Shown: positions 12,222-24,983 of the stretch, one piece after another | Position numbering within the stretch: the first letter of the stretch is position 1 | How the letters are laid out: every line of letters starts with the position of its first letter | Origin: Marchantia polymorpha subsp. ruderalis | Lineage: Eukaryota; Streptophyta; Marchantiopsida; Marchantiales; Marchantiaceae | Reading direction: 5' to 3' | NCBI GenBank assembly: GCA_037833965.1 | Contig: AP031351.1 | Span: forward strand, 30,082,501-30,146,500 | DNA: 64,000 bases | Translations under genes and position numbers: made by a program | Notes under the pieces: generated by a model | Told to the model about the DNA's origin: nothing | The model's input: the letters and a program-made list of their open reading frames with translations, nothing else | The model's database searches: none

Positions 12222-15200
12222 TCCCATCATGCATCTGGGCTCGACGGTATCCAGGGTCTGTCATCCTGCGTCTGCATGTGTACAGATCTTGCGTATTCGT
12301 ATCAGAAAAGGTAAACGTGTTTATCACCAAATATAGCAACGACTCAGACCGTAATCAATACTTTCCCGAGCAGGTCCTCAAGAACCGTGTACTCGGATTT
12401 TATTACCGCCTGATAATTACACACTCTCTGCTGATCAGTGCATCCGAGAAATATAATATCGTGTTTTATTCCCAAGGAGAGAGTCCTTTCCCATTCCCAA
12501 AAGAGGTGCTGCTGAAATCCTCCTGTAAGAAAATCATCATGACTGCCCCGCAGGCATCTGGACGGTCCGTATGCTCGCCCAGCAGTGAGATGGCGCAAAT
12601 TGGATCGAAGATCATGGTTTTTGTGTCCATGTTAACGGTACAATGGTGGTACTTAAGGCCTAGAAGACGAAAGTGACACAACTGATTGTAATAAGTGTGA
12701 GGGCTCGTCCTTGGAGTTCTTGCATAACTTACAATGATCGATTCAGAAGCAGCTTTGGTTTGCAGTTGATCAGTAAAGACGAATCCCGACGTTGCGAGCA
12801 AATTGGGAAGTGGGCTGCTCGATTATTGGCTGGCCGAGGAATGAAATTATCTTACGAAAGAGGAGGTTTGTACCGCTTGCGCTAGCACTGGCACAGCCTC
12901 GCGGTGCTCCCGCTGACGTTGCTTATTACTTCGTGGTGATGACATGAGTCCTGGATTGGTGGAGGTTATGAGCAGGACACGGAGTTCTGTAAAGTTCAGC
13001 TCGTAGGCTCGGGCCGACAAGGACGTAATAATGCTCGATTTGAATGCTAGTGGATGGAATTCAGCGATGCCCTCTTCTGTTTTTGCAAGGGGCTGGGTGT
13101 GCCCTTCATTTCCCATAGAGGACATCAAGCGAGCTGACCTCGAACAAGAATGCAACAAGTCTTTTCGAGAGTATGAGAGCAATGGATCGTTCTTTGGAGG
13201 GACTGACCGACTTCATTTCAAATGCACGAGGTCATTCCATCTCGGAGAGATTTGCGTTCATTTATGCAACACTTGAAGCGAGAGGTTTTTCGAGCACAAG
13301 CATTCATGCAGACAATCAAAGACGAATAATCCCATTCAATATGGCCCTCGACGATGGAAAATTTCTCGTGATACTTCCCCATATTTTATCTCCTGACTCC
13401 TCGAGATTACATTTTATATACGCGCATTTTGTACAGCAGTTTATTTGGTAGGTAAGACTCGTTTCATTGTATTGGGTTTGTACTCAACGCAATCGAATGT
13501 ATTCAGTGTAGAGCTACAGCGCTGGAGAATGTAGAGTCCCGAATTATTTTGCCTTGCGGGATTTCTACAGCGGGGGGAAACGAATAAAATACTTGTTAGT
13601 GATGATTGTAGTAAATACGCTCGGGCGAATGATCCAGAAAAACAATCATGTGCGACTCATAAAGACGCTATTTCTAGCTACAGGCGCCCAATCGGAAATA
13701 AACCTGTGCTCATGAGCTTTCGGAGCATTTCCTCCGTTGATGTGGCCAAGGGAAAAGGCCATGGAACAGGCCCGAGGAGAGATTTGTCGGTCGCTCAGTG
13801 GCTCACTAGATGCAGTCGAGATCTTTTCCTCTATCCCAATCAGCGATGGATGGTTTCTTTCCAGAGTTTCCGTAGAGTTCACGGTCGTCTCTCATGAGTT
13901 TGCCCGTCCATCAGGCTCTAGAGCCTCGGTCGGCCTCCGTCTGCTCTGCTCTGCTGCTGCTGCTGCTGCTGGCTACAGGACCTTCAAGCGTAGAGTGATC
14001 TTTTAAGGGTGAGGACTCGTGGCCAGTATACAGAGAGGATGAGTGATGATATAAGCTCTTGTCATTAATACTTTGGATGACAGGGTGTCGAAAAATAAGC
14101 AGAACAAAGTACGATGCGTCGGGTGCCTCGGTAAACAAGCAAGCAGCTGCACCCTCTTTGAGCTTAACCCTCTTGGGACCACACTCTCACCATTTGCCAA
14201 CAAGTCGAACACTTGATCGCTCCCAAAAGCGAACGAGAATGATTGACGAGAACTCTTCACTGATTGACTTGCCGACGACCTCATCTGGAAGGGATTCATG
14301 ATTGTTTTGCCATGGCATTCCGTTTTCTAAGCCTCCCTCGTGAGGGAATTGCAATCCCTCGATATTTCTCAAACACACTTGAAGGTTTGTTCCTTCAGAA
14401 GATAAACTTCTGAAGCTTTGTAGCAAGCCACACATAAAGTGCACACTTGCGCCATCTGGTCAGTTCCAACCGTCGTAGTAAATTTCCACTTTCGTAGCTC
14501 CCATCCACAAAAGGAATGAAATGCTACGTGACAGAGATAAGTAACTTGGCGAGGCACGAAGTAATACAGCAAAAAGGATGGGAAGACCTCAACGAACCGC
14601 ACAGGGATGAAACCAAACCAAACGGGTAGCCTGGTGAATAGGAAGTGATGATGAGATTCATCCCTCCCTTTGCAGCTCTGACTGTCAGAAACTGCAGCGA
14701 GCATCTTTGAACACCTAAGAACCCCATGAAAGCGTTGTCGAAGCATGGGCCGTCTCGTCTCTGGGTGTGGACAATGGTCTCCAAGACAAGAAAGATTTGC
14801 AAATTGCACGTACACTCCTCCTTTCCCAAGAGGCGAAAGCACGGAATCTATCCATGACTGTCAAGGAGTTTCTTTCCAAGTCATGTCATCTGTTTGCTGA
14901 GATCAAGTTCACCTTTGACACGCCATGGAACCTTTTGAATCAGACCGTGAGGAGGCCCAAAAGGAAGAATTCATGGGGTTCAAGAATCTGTCCAAGTGTT
15001 ACCACTCGAGTCGGTAACATCCTTCCCCATTCTCGAGGCACTGCATCCAACTTTTGCTGAAGTGCACCCTTCGATCTTGCTGAAGCTTCGAGACTAACGG
15101 TATACGCCATGGAACCCCTCCTCCCAAAGGTGGAAACATCTTCCCCAGGCACACGGTTTGGAAGTAGGGGAGCAAGCAAGCGTGGCAGCTGCTAGTAGCT

Positions 15201-16065
15201 ATGATCCCATCGCTCCCATATAAAGACATGCAACCTCGACCATCTTTTGATTTAGAATATGTTGCAAGTTCACGTGCTTCTGTCTGGAGACTTGCAAAGA
15301 ACTTTTGGTTTGCTAGCTCTCGAATCAAAAGTGATACTTTCGGTCGGGATCGACAGAGTATACGCTATGCAACTGGAATTGTCATGCCCTGACACAACCG
15401 TACCCACCCTTTCTTTTGCAAACTCTGGGATTATTATGGATGCTCGGGATGGGAAATTGATTTTAATTTCATCTGTGATCGAAATGCTCGTAGACCTTAC
15501 AGACTCACCCTTGCTCACAACTTTTGTTTGGAGTCTTGCTTCTTTATTTCAAACGCCTCTTCCTCTATGACAAAAGATAATACGAAAGTGAGGGCAGGTT
15601 GGGTCGGGGAGAGGGAGAATCAGAAGGGGGCGACATATTGTTTATTTATTCAGTGTGGAGACAAGAGTTCATCCGGAAGAGATGATCACTCGTATGAAGA
15701 AAAATGGCGGTTTGTGGAAGCTGTGCCAAAGTTGTTTGGACGCTGAACGTGGCGAAAAGTTGATGGATGGAAGCAAGGAAGGAAGATTGATGCTGCTGAC
15801 TCAAGGCAGAGGAACTTTGTCTGAGGTCTGTTTGTGACGATGCTGATTTGACCGATGCTGATCCCTCCTCCTAATATTCTCAAGCTCATGAAGAAAGAGC
15901 GGATATGGATGACGCGAAGCTGAGAGGTGGAGTCAGTCCTTCACTTGCAGAAATGAGAATCCATAGCCTAGCCTAGATTCACAGAAATCCAGCTGCTCAG
16001 AGCAGACACAGCAACCGCTGTTTCTGCTCCATTTCGCCACTTTTCACCATTCTCCTTTCGCTCGA

Positions 16066-16090
16066 CAAAACAAACAAACAAACAAACAAA
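16066..16090. repeat. (AAAC)n microsatellite
   Basis: About six units of the motif also seen at 1904-1935. Confidence 0.95.
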
Positions 16091-16313
16091 AGCAACCTAC
16101 CACTCGAAGATTCGCGTCAGGAATAATATGGCTCCCCTTTCTCGTCCAACTCACAGAAAATTCATCATTTCATCAGATTAGCAGACCAGCTCCTTGGCAA
16201 CCATCACATGCTCTCGCCAGGAGCTTTACCCTCTGGCCCAAGCCAGCAACTAGCCCTTCAGGAACTAACAACTAACCCCAAGGCTCTGGATGGAGGGAGG
16301 GATCAGGAATCCC

Positions 16314-16317
<4 letters not shown>

Positions 16318-16347
<30 letters not shown>
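16318..16347. repeat. (CT)n microsatellite
   Basis: An uninterrupted CT run of about 15 units followed by CCAG. It resembles a polypyrimidine tract with a 3' splice site, but no supported exon follows. Confidence 0.97.
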
Positions 16348-16349
<2 letters not shown>

Positions 16350-17849
16350 GTCCTGCGATGATCTCTGAAAGTAGATAGACTGCAATGATTTGCAGATTCA
16401 GATTGGGCTGTGAGTTTCGCATGGACACGGGGTTTTGTCGCCCGTATGATGCATGTACAGGACTGTGGTCTGGACTCTTGCTTTCGGGGGCCGGAGCGAC
16501 GGATACTCTCGTCCAGACCGTCCGGCTGCACGAATCAGATCTGGAGTGGGGGGAAACAGGGGCTTGTACCCCCGGGTCTCCTCGGGGGATGGACGGAAAG
16601 CGTCTCCAGACTTTGAGGCGGGATCCCGTTCCTTTCTTCATCTTCTTCGTACTGGACTTCGATCCGAAGCCGACCGACCATTGTCTCTCCACTTGATGGA
16701 TGGCATTATACTCGACCATGGACTACTACAGCCCTCATGATGGAAAGCCTTTCGAGGAATTCTGGCGTTAATTGGAACACATTTATTTGCGAAGCAATTT
16801 TCATGCGGGCACCGGAGCTGTGGATGATCGTACTGCTGTGCGTAATCACTTTCTATCATAGGCTTTCATGGCAGACGAGGAATCTTGTCATGCCTTCGGA
16901 GGTTTGTTCTCGTACCAGGCTCGCAGATTCCTGGCTCTTCATTCAGTCTTTCAGTCATTCATGAAGGTGGAAAGCAGATCCTCGCATTTGGTTTCATTTC
17001 ATCCCTGTAGGACTTGATGGATGGGGCCTCCTCCATTCCCATCCTTTTCGCTAGATCACTGGGTTACCTTCTTCCTTCGCTCGGTTATATGTCGTTATAA
17101 AAAGCTTACTTTCTTCGTAGTTCATTCCGATTTCATTTATTTAAGTGTGTGAGTTGATGATGGCACTGCTTGCTAACACGTGAGGCATCGACTTTTCCAA
17201 CGGAGGCGATGTGTCCATTCATCCAGTCTGCTGTTGGCATCGGGAGGGGGAGAGTCTTGCGCTCCAATTATGGAGTTGATGTGGAGCATTTGGAGATGGA
17301 AGCATGGATGCATTATCGCCGTTCGACATGTTTTCACGCTTCGAGCTGTCGAGAGTGGTTGAGGTGATTGAATCGCTCCAGGCTAGTCGGCGAAAAAAGT
17401 CCATGGCTTTCTCTCGAACAGTTTGGGGGAACGATACTTTTATTTCCAGCTGTACAGCCACAAGTGTTCACTGGCAGGGCACTGCTGATCTGCAGATTTG
17501 CTGCCTGCTGTTGTTGGTGAGCACTTTACACACACACCACACTTCACTTCAACTCCAACATCTCCTCTGCATCATCTATCACGGACTCCATGATCCGTCT
17601 CAGCTCGGTTCGGGATTTCAATCTAGCCTATCAGATATCTTCACACTGCTCGCTCAATTGGTCAGGGCCTATAGAATCAATAAAATCAACCATTCGTTCT
17701 TTGTAGGTCTTTCGTCTAGTCTGCACACCATCGAGGAAAATAATTTAACTCTACTCAACCATTTTCAGTCTCAGGAAGCAAAAGAAGCAACCTCCTTCTT
17801 GGCGTTGTTGCGCAAACGAATCTTTGCAAAATATACATTGTTTTCACAT

Positions 17850-17850
<1 letters not shown>

Positions 17851-17892
<42 letters not shown>
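17851..17892. repeat. Compound (AT)n-(AC)n microsatellite
   Basis: About 15 AT units run directly into about five AC units. It forms the spurious 3' end of a 199-codon ORF starting at 17304. Confidence 0.97.
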
Positions 17893-18060
17893 ACTGTGCA
17901 TAATAGAATATTTTCTACTAGAAAAAAATCTATATCACTATCCCTTTTCGGATTATCCAATTCCAAATACCTAAGTTAACTTTCAATGAGTAGCTGTGAA
18001 CCTCTATCAAATTATCTCAGAAAGAGATGAATGCTAGATAAATCGACTTCCCATCCCTTA

Positions 18061-18098
18061 AGAAGATAGTTGGACGCCACAGTTTACAACTATCTTCT
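18061..18098. repeat. Perfect 12-bp inverted repeat, 14-nt loop
   Basis: AGAAGATAGTTG (18061-18072) and CAACTATCTTCT (18087-18098). Confidence 0.93.
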
Positions 18099-18499
18099 CC
18101 AAGCCAAACTGTTGTAGTAATTTCTTACCTCAGTATTTTTCTCCATTTCAAATCTCTGCTAATGCACCATGATCTTCTCTCCAATCACCATGTTAAAATC
18201 CATAGAAAAAACCATAAAGTTATGATTAATCGAAACTCACCAAATGATCTTGAGTAATGCAGAGTTTCGAAAATAAGCCATCCACCTTGAGTCCTTTTGA
18301 TGAAATCCTCTACTCCTAAAACTTCCACAATAATCTAAGTTCATAACTTAGCTTAAAACATTCATTTGGTTTCGAGCCAAACCCATTTGGAGGTTAGAAG
18401 ATGTCATGCTCAAACAACCTCCACTCTCTTAAAGTCTCGACTAAAAAATCTGCACCCTGTCGAATGAGAGTCGGAATGATAACCACTTCTGCTTGAGCG

Positions 18500-19300
18500 G
18501 TTAGAAGAATTTTTTTTACCAATCAGGGTTAACAGCTTTAGATGCATTATTGGCGTTAACAACAAGTCTAAAACTGAGAGTGTTAATTGCGAAGTTGGCT
18601 CTAAATGTTCTGTCGGTCAGAAGCACATAGACCTGCATAGAGGTGCCGCTACATAAGCTCGTGCCAACTCGTTGGCTCTCCCAGACTCTTGTGAAAAGGA
18701 CACTGATGAGGCGGAATTAGCAAGTCACTTTAGTGGCGGGGGTTAGAGATGTCTGACAGAGCGATGCTCGCTTTTCATGAGCCCGCCGTGTTTAGCCCCT
18801 TAATGACGAGGCTGTCAAGTTGGGGCTAACAGCAAAAGTGCTTCGGTGACCGCTGGCCACAACTCGGTCGGTGAGATGCAAGCATCGAGCTCTCACAAGA
18901 GCCCGGTGGCTGATTAGAGCAGAGAGAGGTGTGAAGGATTTCTGTCCACTTTAATGTCGTCTCATTGATGATGCAGATCGATCGGCGACCCGTAGGCGAC
19001 TCTGAGCGTGGGCAGCAGCAGGATTTGTTTTCCTCGTTGATTGACTTGCTTGGGGGTCCGTAGAGGTAGTCTCGAGCTATTTTAAGCCCCTAGCGTACAA
19101 CAAATTACATGAGGCTACGAGTCTACAAGCCCCAGAGGACGACGAGGACGAGGACGACGAGCGATGGTAATGGTAATGATAATAGAGCTACAAACGAGCT
19201 ATGCACTAAAGAGTTCCCCTAGACCGGCTGGAGGTGCCTATTCTGACTGACGACGCAAGTTTGTGCTCTGAGGCTTTGTAGACTACTCTCGAGTATGGCC
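18500..19300. other. Short-hairpin-rich stretch, function unknown
   Basis: Several small complementary pairs occur close together: GCCAAC/GTTGGC near 18,663, TTAGCCCC (18792-18799) with GGGGCTAA (18832-18839), and GATGC/GCATC near 18,880. It does not match the U1-U6 snRNAs, SRP RNA or 5S rRNA as far as can be read. No ORF of note. Confidence 0.3.
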
Positions 19301-19693
19301 TCAATCATGGACAGATCGAGTACTTTCTAATCTTACTTCCTCCAATCGGGTAAAACGGCCTCGTCTTTGCTCTGCAGTGAACCCATTTATACTCGAAATT
19401 CAGCTCACAAATTAGCGAGATGACGAGGGAAGACGAGCATCTGAATGCACTACAGTTGTACATGGGCTTGAACCACGCTCTCGCTGGCAGAGGAACGTCA
19501 GTCACGTCTTTCCGTAGAGGACATACTTTCTCAATACCTAGCACTCGCTTTTCGTTCTTCCGTGGGATGGGATGGTCTCATGAACGTCACATCAGGGTGA
19601 CATGATTATCAGAGACGGTGGTTCAGGAGCTCAGTGGTGAACGAATCAAATCCTTGTGAGGATTCACATCGTATCCAGGCAGATCTGTCTGTT

Positions 19694-19716
19694 CCTCCTC
19701 CTCCTCCTCCTCCTCC
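19694..19716. repeat. (CTC)n microsatellite
   Basis: About seven trinucleotide units, part of a pyrimidine-rich stretch. Confidence 0.95.
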
Positions 19717-20407
19717 CCATCACGATGTCATGTCGCCGAAGCCAGACGTGGAACAGGTTCACTTCCAAACCGAGCACCTGGTTCCGATTCACTCACCTCA
19801 AGCTCGACCAGGAGGATTGCAGGGAGCAAGCACCCCACTCCACTACACGAATTGCCCAAGATCCATGTCGATCTTCTATTCAGATCATCGTTCCAGCTCA
19901 AAAGCTGCTCCACTCTCTATGGAAAAACATCCGAAATTCCCCACCCTGTAAACCTCTAGCTTATCTATCGATGATAGATGGCTTCAGGGTCTTGTTACCC
20001 ACTTACAGCTTCTGCTTCTTCTTCTGCTGCTGCGCTACTTGCTTCGAGCAGAATAATTGACGAGGGATGGTATCATGATGCTCGAATTTGGTGGATGTGC
20101 ACAGGCAGAATTGTCTCACTATTGTTCGAGTGCTCTGCCGCTGGGCCTGAGAACTGACGGCTCTCGAGAATGGGGGCAAGAGTAGGATTCGGGGGTAGCT
20201 GTGGGCTTGCGGGAGAGAAGCGGCGCCACCGCAGGGGACGGGGTAGAATCTGTCGGAACGATGAGTAGAACCACCGGGAGGAACCGGCTGCAGAGAGTCG
20301 TCGTACCGGTGAAAGACACAGATCTCGGCGGGGTAACGTGCTGCCATAAGCCTTGGCCCTTCCCTGCCCCACGCGCTCGGCCCTGGCTGGCCTTTACCTG
20401 AGCCTTG

Positions 20408-20437
20408 GGCTCGGGCTTGGCCTTGGCCTGGGGCTGA
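20408..20437. repeat. (GGGCTY/GGCCTK)n hexamer repeat
   Basis: Five hexamers, GGGCTC, GGGCTT, GGCCTT, GGCCTG and GGGGCTG-like, related to the hexamer arrays at 9.9-12.0 kb. Confidence 0.85.
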
Positions 20438-21419
20438 TGCGCCGCCCGGTGCTCGACCCTTGCCAAGGGCCGCTGAGTCCTCCCTCCCTCCTACGCGTCC
20501 TTCCTTCCTTCTTTCCTTCTTCTCTTAGCCCCACCTGCGTCTTCACGTGCTCTTCGCATCTTCCACGTTCCTCGTCCGCGTGTCCTTCCCCCACTTCTCC
20601 TGCCGCGCTTGGGCTTCTGGGGACCCGCGCTCGATCCTTCGCGCATGCTCAGAAGCCCCGGTCAGTCCTGAGGACTGCGCCCCGCACTCAAAGGTTCTAA
20701 TACGGTTTCGATTTTCGCAAGCCCAGAAACCTTCTCCAGTAGGTGAGTAGCCACAGGCTTCCCGTCACCAGGCGGTCAGTCGCGTCAGTCGCCCTCGAAT
20801 TTCCGTCGCGACGGGCGCAAAGTTCTTTGTCCCCGTGTCGATGCATGAGCGGAGACGTAAGGAGAAAGCCCTGATTGGCTGAGAAAACATGACGGCGCGA
20901 AAAGTCGGCTGCCGAATCCCTCGCGACTCTGCGCGAGAATCTCGGAGCTTCTTCAGAGAGCGCAGGAAGGGTTAGAACCTACGCTTGGGCGGTACAAGAA
21001 CATGGGAGTGGGGGAGGGGCAGGGGGCATCATGGCCTTGGAAAGGGAACCGTCTATCCTGTGCCCCCTGCTTTGGGAAGCTCTCATGAGCTCGATGATTA
21101 CTGAAGATGCAATGAATGAGTGAGTGAATGAGTATAATCGTTTTCACCCCCTGGTTCGATCCATGGGTAGACCTCGGGTCACAGTCGAGATGTAGGGTTT
21201 CGAGCAACCTCCGCTCTTTTTCTTCACCGTGGCAAATGTAAATTAGAATTTGTGAAATTGCCGAAGTGCTTCATATTTTCCTGAGGGTTGCTACTGTGTG
21301 CTCTAACGAGTCTTCCATAGACGAGGCTAAGACGGCAATAATCAAACGATAAACGACGAGAAATGTAAGGATGGGGATGAAAGAACTGGAAGCAGAAGGA
21401 AAAATTGGAGTGTATGCCA

Positions 21420-22860
21420 GATAAAAAAAATATAAACATATAACCAGATATAAACACAAAAACGTGTATTGAAAGTTTTTTTTCAATTAATTATTTTTAA
21501 TCTTTTATACAAAAATTAAAACCACTGAATAATTTAAAATAAATATATGTATATATTATCCTTCTAGTTTTCTTACACTATTATAAAACTTGGAAAAAAA
21601 ACGTTTCATTTTTTTAGTGATAGGTATATTTTTTTAAAATATTGGAAAAATTTATTGAAAGATTATTTTTTCAAAAATTATATCATTATATATATATATA
21701 TACATATTTTAGAATTTATTTATTTTAAATTATTTTTACGTTAAATTTTTTTTAATCTCATATTTAATAATTACTTAAAAAATCGAAACATGTATGAAAC
21801 TTTTGTGTAGTATACAATTTTATTTAAAAAATACATCTTGGGTTAAGTTTATTTAATTTACCGCTGTAGCGTAATATCTTATAAATATAGTGTATCCACA
21901 AGATATAAATTTTTTATCATATGAGGATAATATATTAGATACAGAATAAGCAGAAATATAAGAAGTGTCTATTTTTAGTAAGTTTAGCCAGTCTTTGTAC
22001 TACAAAGACTTTTGCACTCTTGCTTTGGCACTGATGCATGATTTTAAAATTTGACTACCTTAGCTGTAATTAGAGCTCGTTCACTTGCATTTACTTTGTT
22101 CATAACGATGAGGTTTAGCTTTAATTTGATAGATCCATCTACATCATAGCTCTCCATGATGCCATTAAAAATGTGTATGTTCAAAAGACTCATAAAAAAG
22201 AATTTTGATACGATTAAGACTAGGATAAAATCATATGTATATTGGGTTCGGGACTATGATGTTACTATAACAAAATGAAATCATAATGATAAACTACCCT
22301 ATTTTTGATACAGTTTCCGAAAATTTGATGATTCATCTTGATGAAAAGGATATGTGAAAAGAAAATTTACTTAAGAGCTTTTAGTTCGTTGATTTACAAA
22401 GACGTCACTCTTCGTCTCTAGCTTTGAAGTAATACGTGGCTATGGGGTCTAGGTTAAGGTTAGAAGTGATGATCATTTTCAAGGAGTTGGCAAATGAAAT
22501 ATGTGATTCATACGTAACTCCATGAAACACAAACATTCATTCACTTCCATACTTAATTAACTCTTATAGAGCTTATTCTATATTCTTTTATATAATGCTA
22601 GTAAAATAGTATTACTAACCACAAATAACCAAGACACTAGTTTAATGCTGACATGGATGTGGAAGTTTACATGTCAGTGATAGAGAGTGAGTACCACTTT
22701 TATTCTAGATGGCATGTATATCATATTTTAATAGTTACTGTGTGCCAACTTAGATTACACAAATGTTTGCTCTAAATTTACAAAAATCACTAGCTCCAAT
22801 GATATGCTCGGTTTCTCTGTGAAACATTTGAGTGAATTAATGTTCCCGTACATTTGACAA
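21420..22860. other. AT-rich block, no gene
   Basis: A sharp shift to strongly AT-rich sequence with long A and T runs and many stop codons in all frames. It ends abruptly near 22,860 where balanced composition resumes. Probably old degenerate repeat DNA. Confidence 0.7.
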
Positions 22861-23390
22861 TATAAATTGTTTCCTCTACCTTTGCCATCCACTTGGCCCC
22901 TTTCCTTCCAAGATTGGCATCAATGTGGACTCGTTGGATGTGAAATTTTCCTGCGCCGATGTTGTCGAAAGGGACACTCTTCGAGTGCCATTTTCATGTG
23001 GGGTCAAAGGAAGGTGGCAAGGGTTTCGGCTCACTTCTGGAGACTAGCGGTCGGGGGATGGGGTTGGGGATAAATAAATCTGGTCCCGTGTACAGAAGCA
23101 AGCGTGTTCGGCGGATTAAGCGCCAGGTCCACGCCCGATTCCATTGAATTCGAGTCAATCATCGCGTCGATTGTCAGCCTTTGGATAGCCGCACCATTCA
23201 CGGACCGTCATCCTGACAGGCCCCAGTGCCCCAAGCCCAGCCCCCGTACCGTACCTCCGGTGGAAGAACGTCCTCCGTCGCAAGGCCAGAGTCTCCAGAC
23301 TCCATGGAAGAGAACCGAGGCCCCGTCCCGTTAGAGGAGGGAGGGAGGCAGGGGGGAAGCCAGGACAGGAGGACCAGTGACCGGTGGGTG

Positions 23391-23510
23391 CAGCAGCAGC
23401 AGCAGCACGAGAAGAAGGAGCCGTCCAATGAGAGAAGCCACGGTCGTCGTTGTGTGCGAGGCTGTCAGGATGATGAGAGGTTCGAGTCAACCCAGCAGCA
23501 GCAGCAGCAC
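23391..23510. repeat. Two (CAG)n runs
   Basis: CAG runs at about 23391-23406 and 23493-23508, roughly 100 bp apart. A (GCT)n run of similar length is at 13951-13971. Confidence 0.92.
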
Positions 23511-23747
23511 AGAGTATGCGGGGAGGCCGATGAATTTGGATGCTTCGGAGGCATGTCCAACGAGCTCGGAACGGAACTGAGTTTCACCTTTCTCTCTCCA
23601 CCTCCATCTCTCTCTGTAGACCGACCATCTGCTGCTGCTTGGTCAAGTCAAAGATTTCTACTTTCGGCCAAACCCGAGATTTCGTCTGGTGGGTTTAGGT
23701 GACCTTCCTCGCTTCCTTTAATTTTCGTCCGTTCTGAATTCGGCCAA

Positions 23748-23750
<3 letters not shown>

Positions 23751-23789
<39 letters not shown>
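23751..23789. repeat. (CT)n microsatellite
   Basis: An uninterrupted CT run of about 19 units. Confidence 0.98.
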
Positions 23790-23790
<1 letters not shown>

Positions 23791-24878
23791 GCCCTCCTCA
23801 CACAGAGCTCTTGGATTCCAGGAGATGAATGTGATGCAATCCCAAAGATAGTTAAGACTAAAAGGCACAATGCAGAATTCGCAGACTTAAGTGATGTCAT
23901 GAGAGGATTTCAATCTGCCTGGACTCCGTCTGCAGCACTTCTGCAGACAGAGTAAAGAGAGGGAGGTGAGTGGCTGCGGAAGAAGAGAAGCAGAACAAGG
24001 AGTCCGGGACTCGAGGCTTGAAGCTTGAGGCTTGCGCACACGGAACGTGACGGTTGATGTGGCTGGCTGGCTGGCTGGAAGAAGAAGCTCGAAGCTCGGA
24101 TCATCGAATCATTTGCTAGTGCATCATTTCGTGCCTTGTTGCAATGCAACGTTCTGCGCATGAGAGAACATCTATTGAATGAACTGTACTTGCGCATTTG
24201 CATATTATTGAGTCCAATCGAGCCTGTGACATGTGGAATTATGTGCCAATTGGAATGTGATGTGGATGATATCGAAACAATGGTCAAGAAGATCATTCAT
24301 TTTCATGTGATGCGAATTCAGGCCTCTCCTCGACAACGAAAAGCACTTTAAAAGCAACAGGCCTGTCGTAATCAGGTATTGGATTTCGGAGTGTCGGTCC
24401 GCTATCCACCCGTCGAGAAAAAGGAGACGGAGGAGGGCGGAAGATTTAGTGATGCCTCTTCAATTCCAGGATGATTTGGCTCATGAGCCATGAGCCACTT
24501 GTGAAGAATGGAGCACTTTTGACGAGCATTTGCTGACAAAAGTGCTGCCGCCAAGTGTGCAGCCGCTCGTTGAACCAACTTTTCCACATGAAATTTATGG
24601 CCTGAGAATCCAGTCGAGCTCAAACCTGCAGGGCTTCCACCTCTTCCACCTCGGCCACGAATCCTACCAAGCTCACATGAATGTCAAGCCCCCAGGTTTT
24701 GGCTTTCCCTGCATGTAGCCTCATAACTCTCAAATCATTTCCGTCTCAGACCAGGCCTCATGAGCTGCCGACTTTTGTGTCCCGGACGGCAGCATTTGAG
24801 CCTCTACTCGCTTCATTCGGAACCACCAGCTAATGGTTACAAGCCTTGGACCTCCCTATCTGTCGGTCAATTATCATC

Positions 24879-24983
<105 letters not shown>

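Larger units (their letters stand above)
10700..17990. other. No supported gene; microsatellite-rich DNA
   Basis: Holds hexamer arrays, (CT)n, (AAAC)n and (AT)n-(AC)n runs and GA-rich stretches at 10.92-11.03 kb. The longest ORF of the window (17304-17903, plus, 199 codons) is compositionally ordinary, matches no known family, and ends in a microsatellite. Confidence 0.55.
19300..21420. other. No supported gene
   Basis: Ordinary to GC-rich DNA with trinucleotide and hexamer repeats and a CCTTCCTT pyrimidine tract near 20.5 kb. Overlapping ORFs of up to about 134 codons on both strands show no domains. Confidence 0.5.

Noticed and set aside
14369..15060. Opposed 157- and 97-codon ORFs as retroelement pol fragments
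   Set aside because: No catalytic motif or flanking LTRs found.
17304..17903. Longest ORF in the window (199 codons, plus)
   Set aside because: No recognisable domain, ordinary codon makeup, and its end is an AT/AC microsatellite reading Tyr-Ile repeats.
24747..24766. TCAGACCAGGCCTCATGAG resembles plant miR166
   Set aside because: Several mismatches to the conserved miR166 sequence and no foldback with a star strand nearby.
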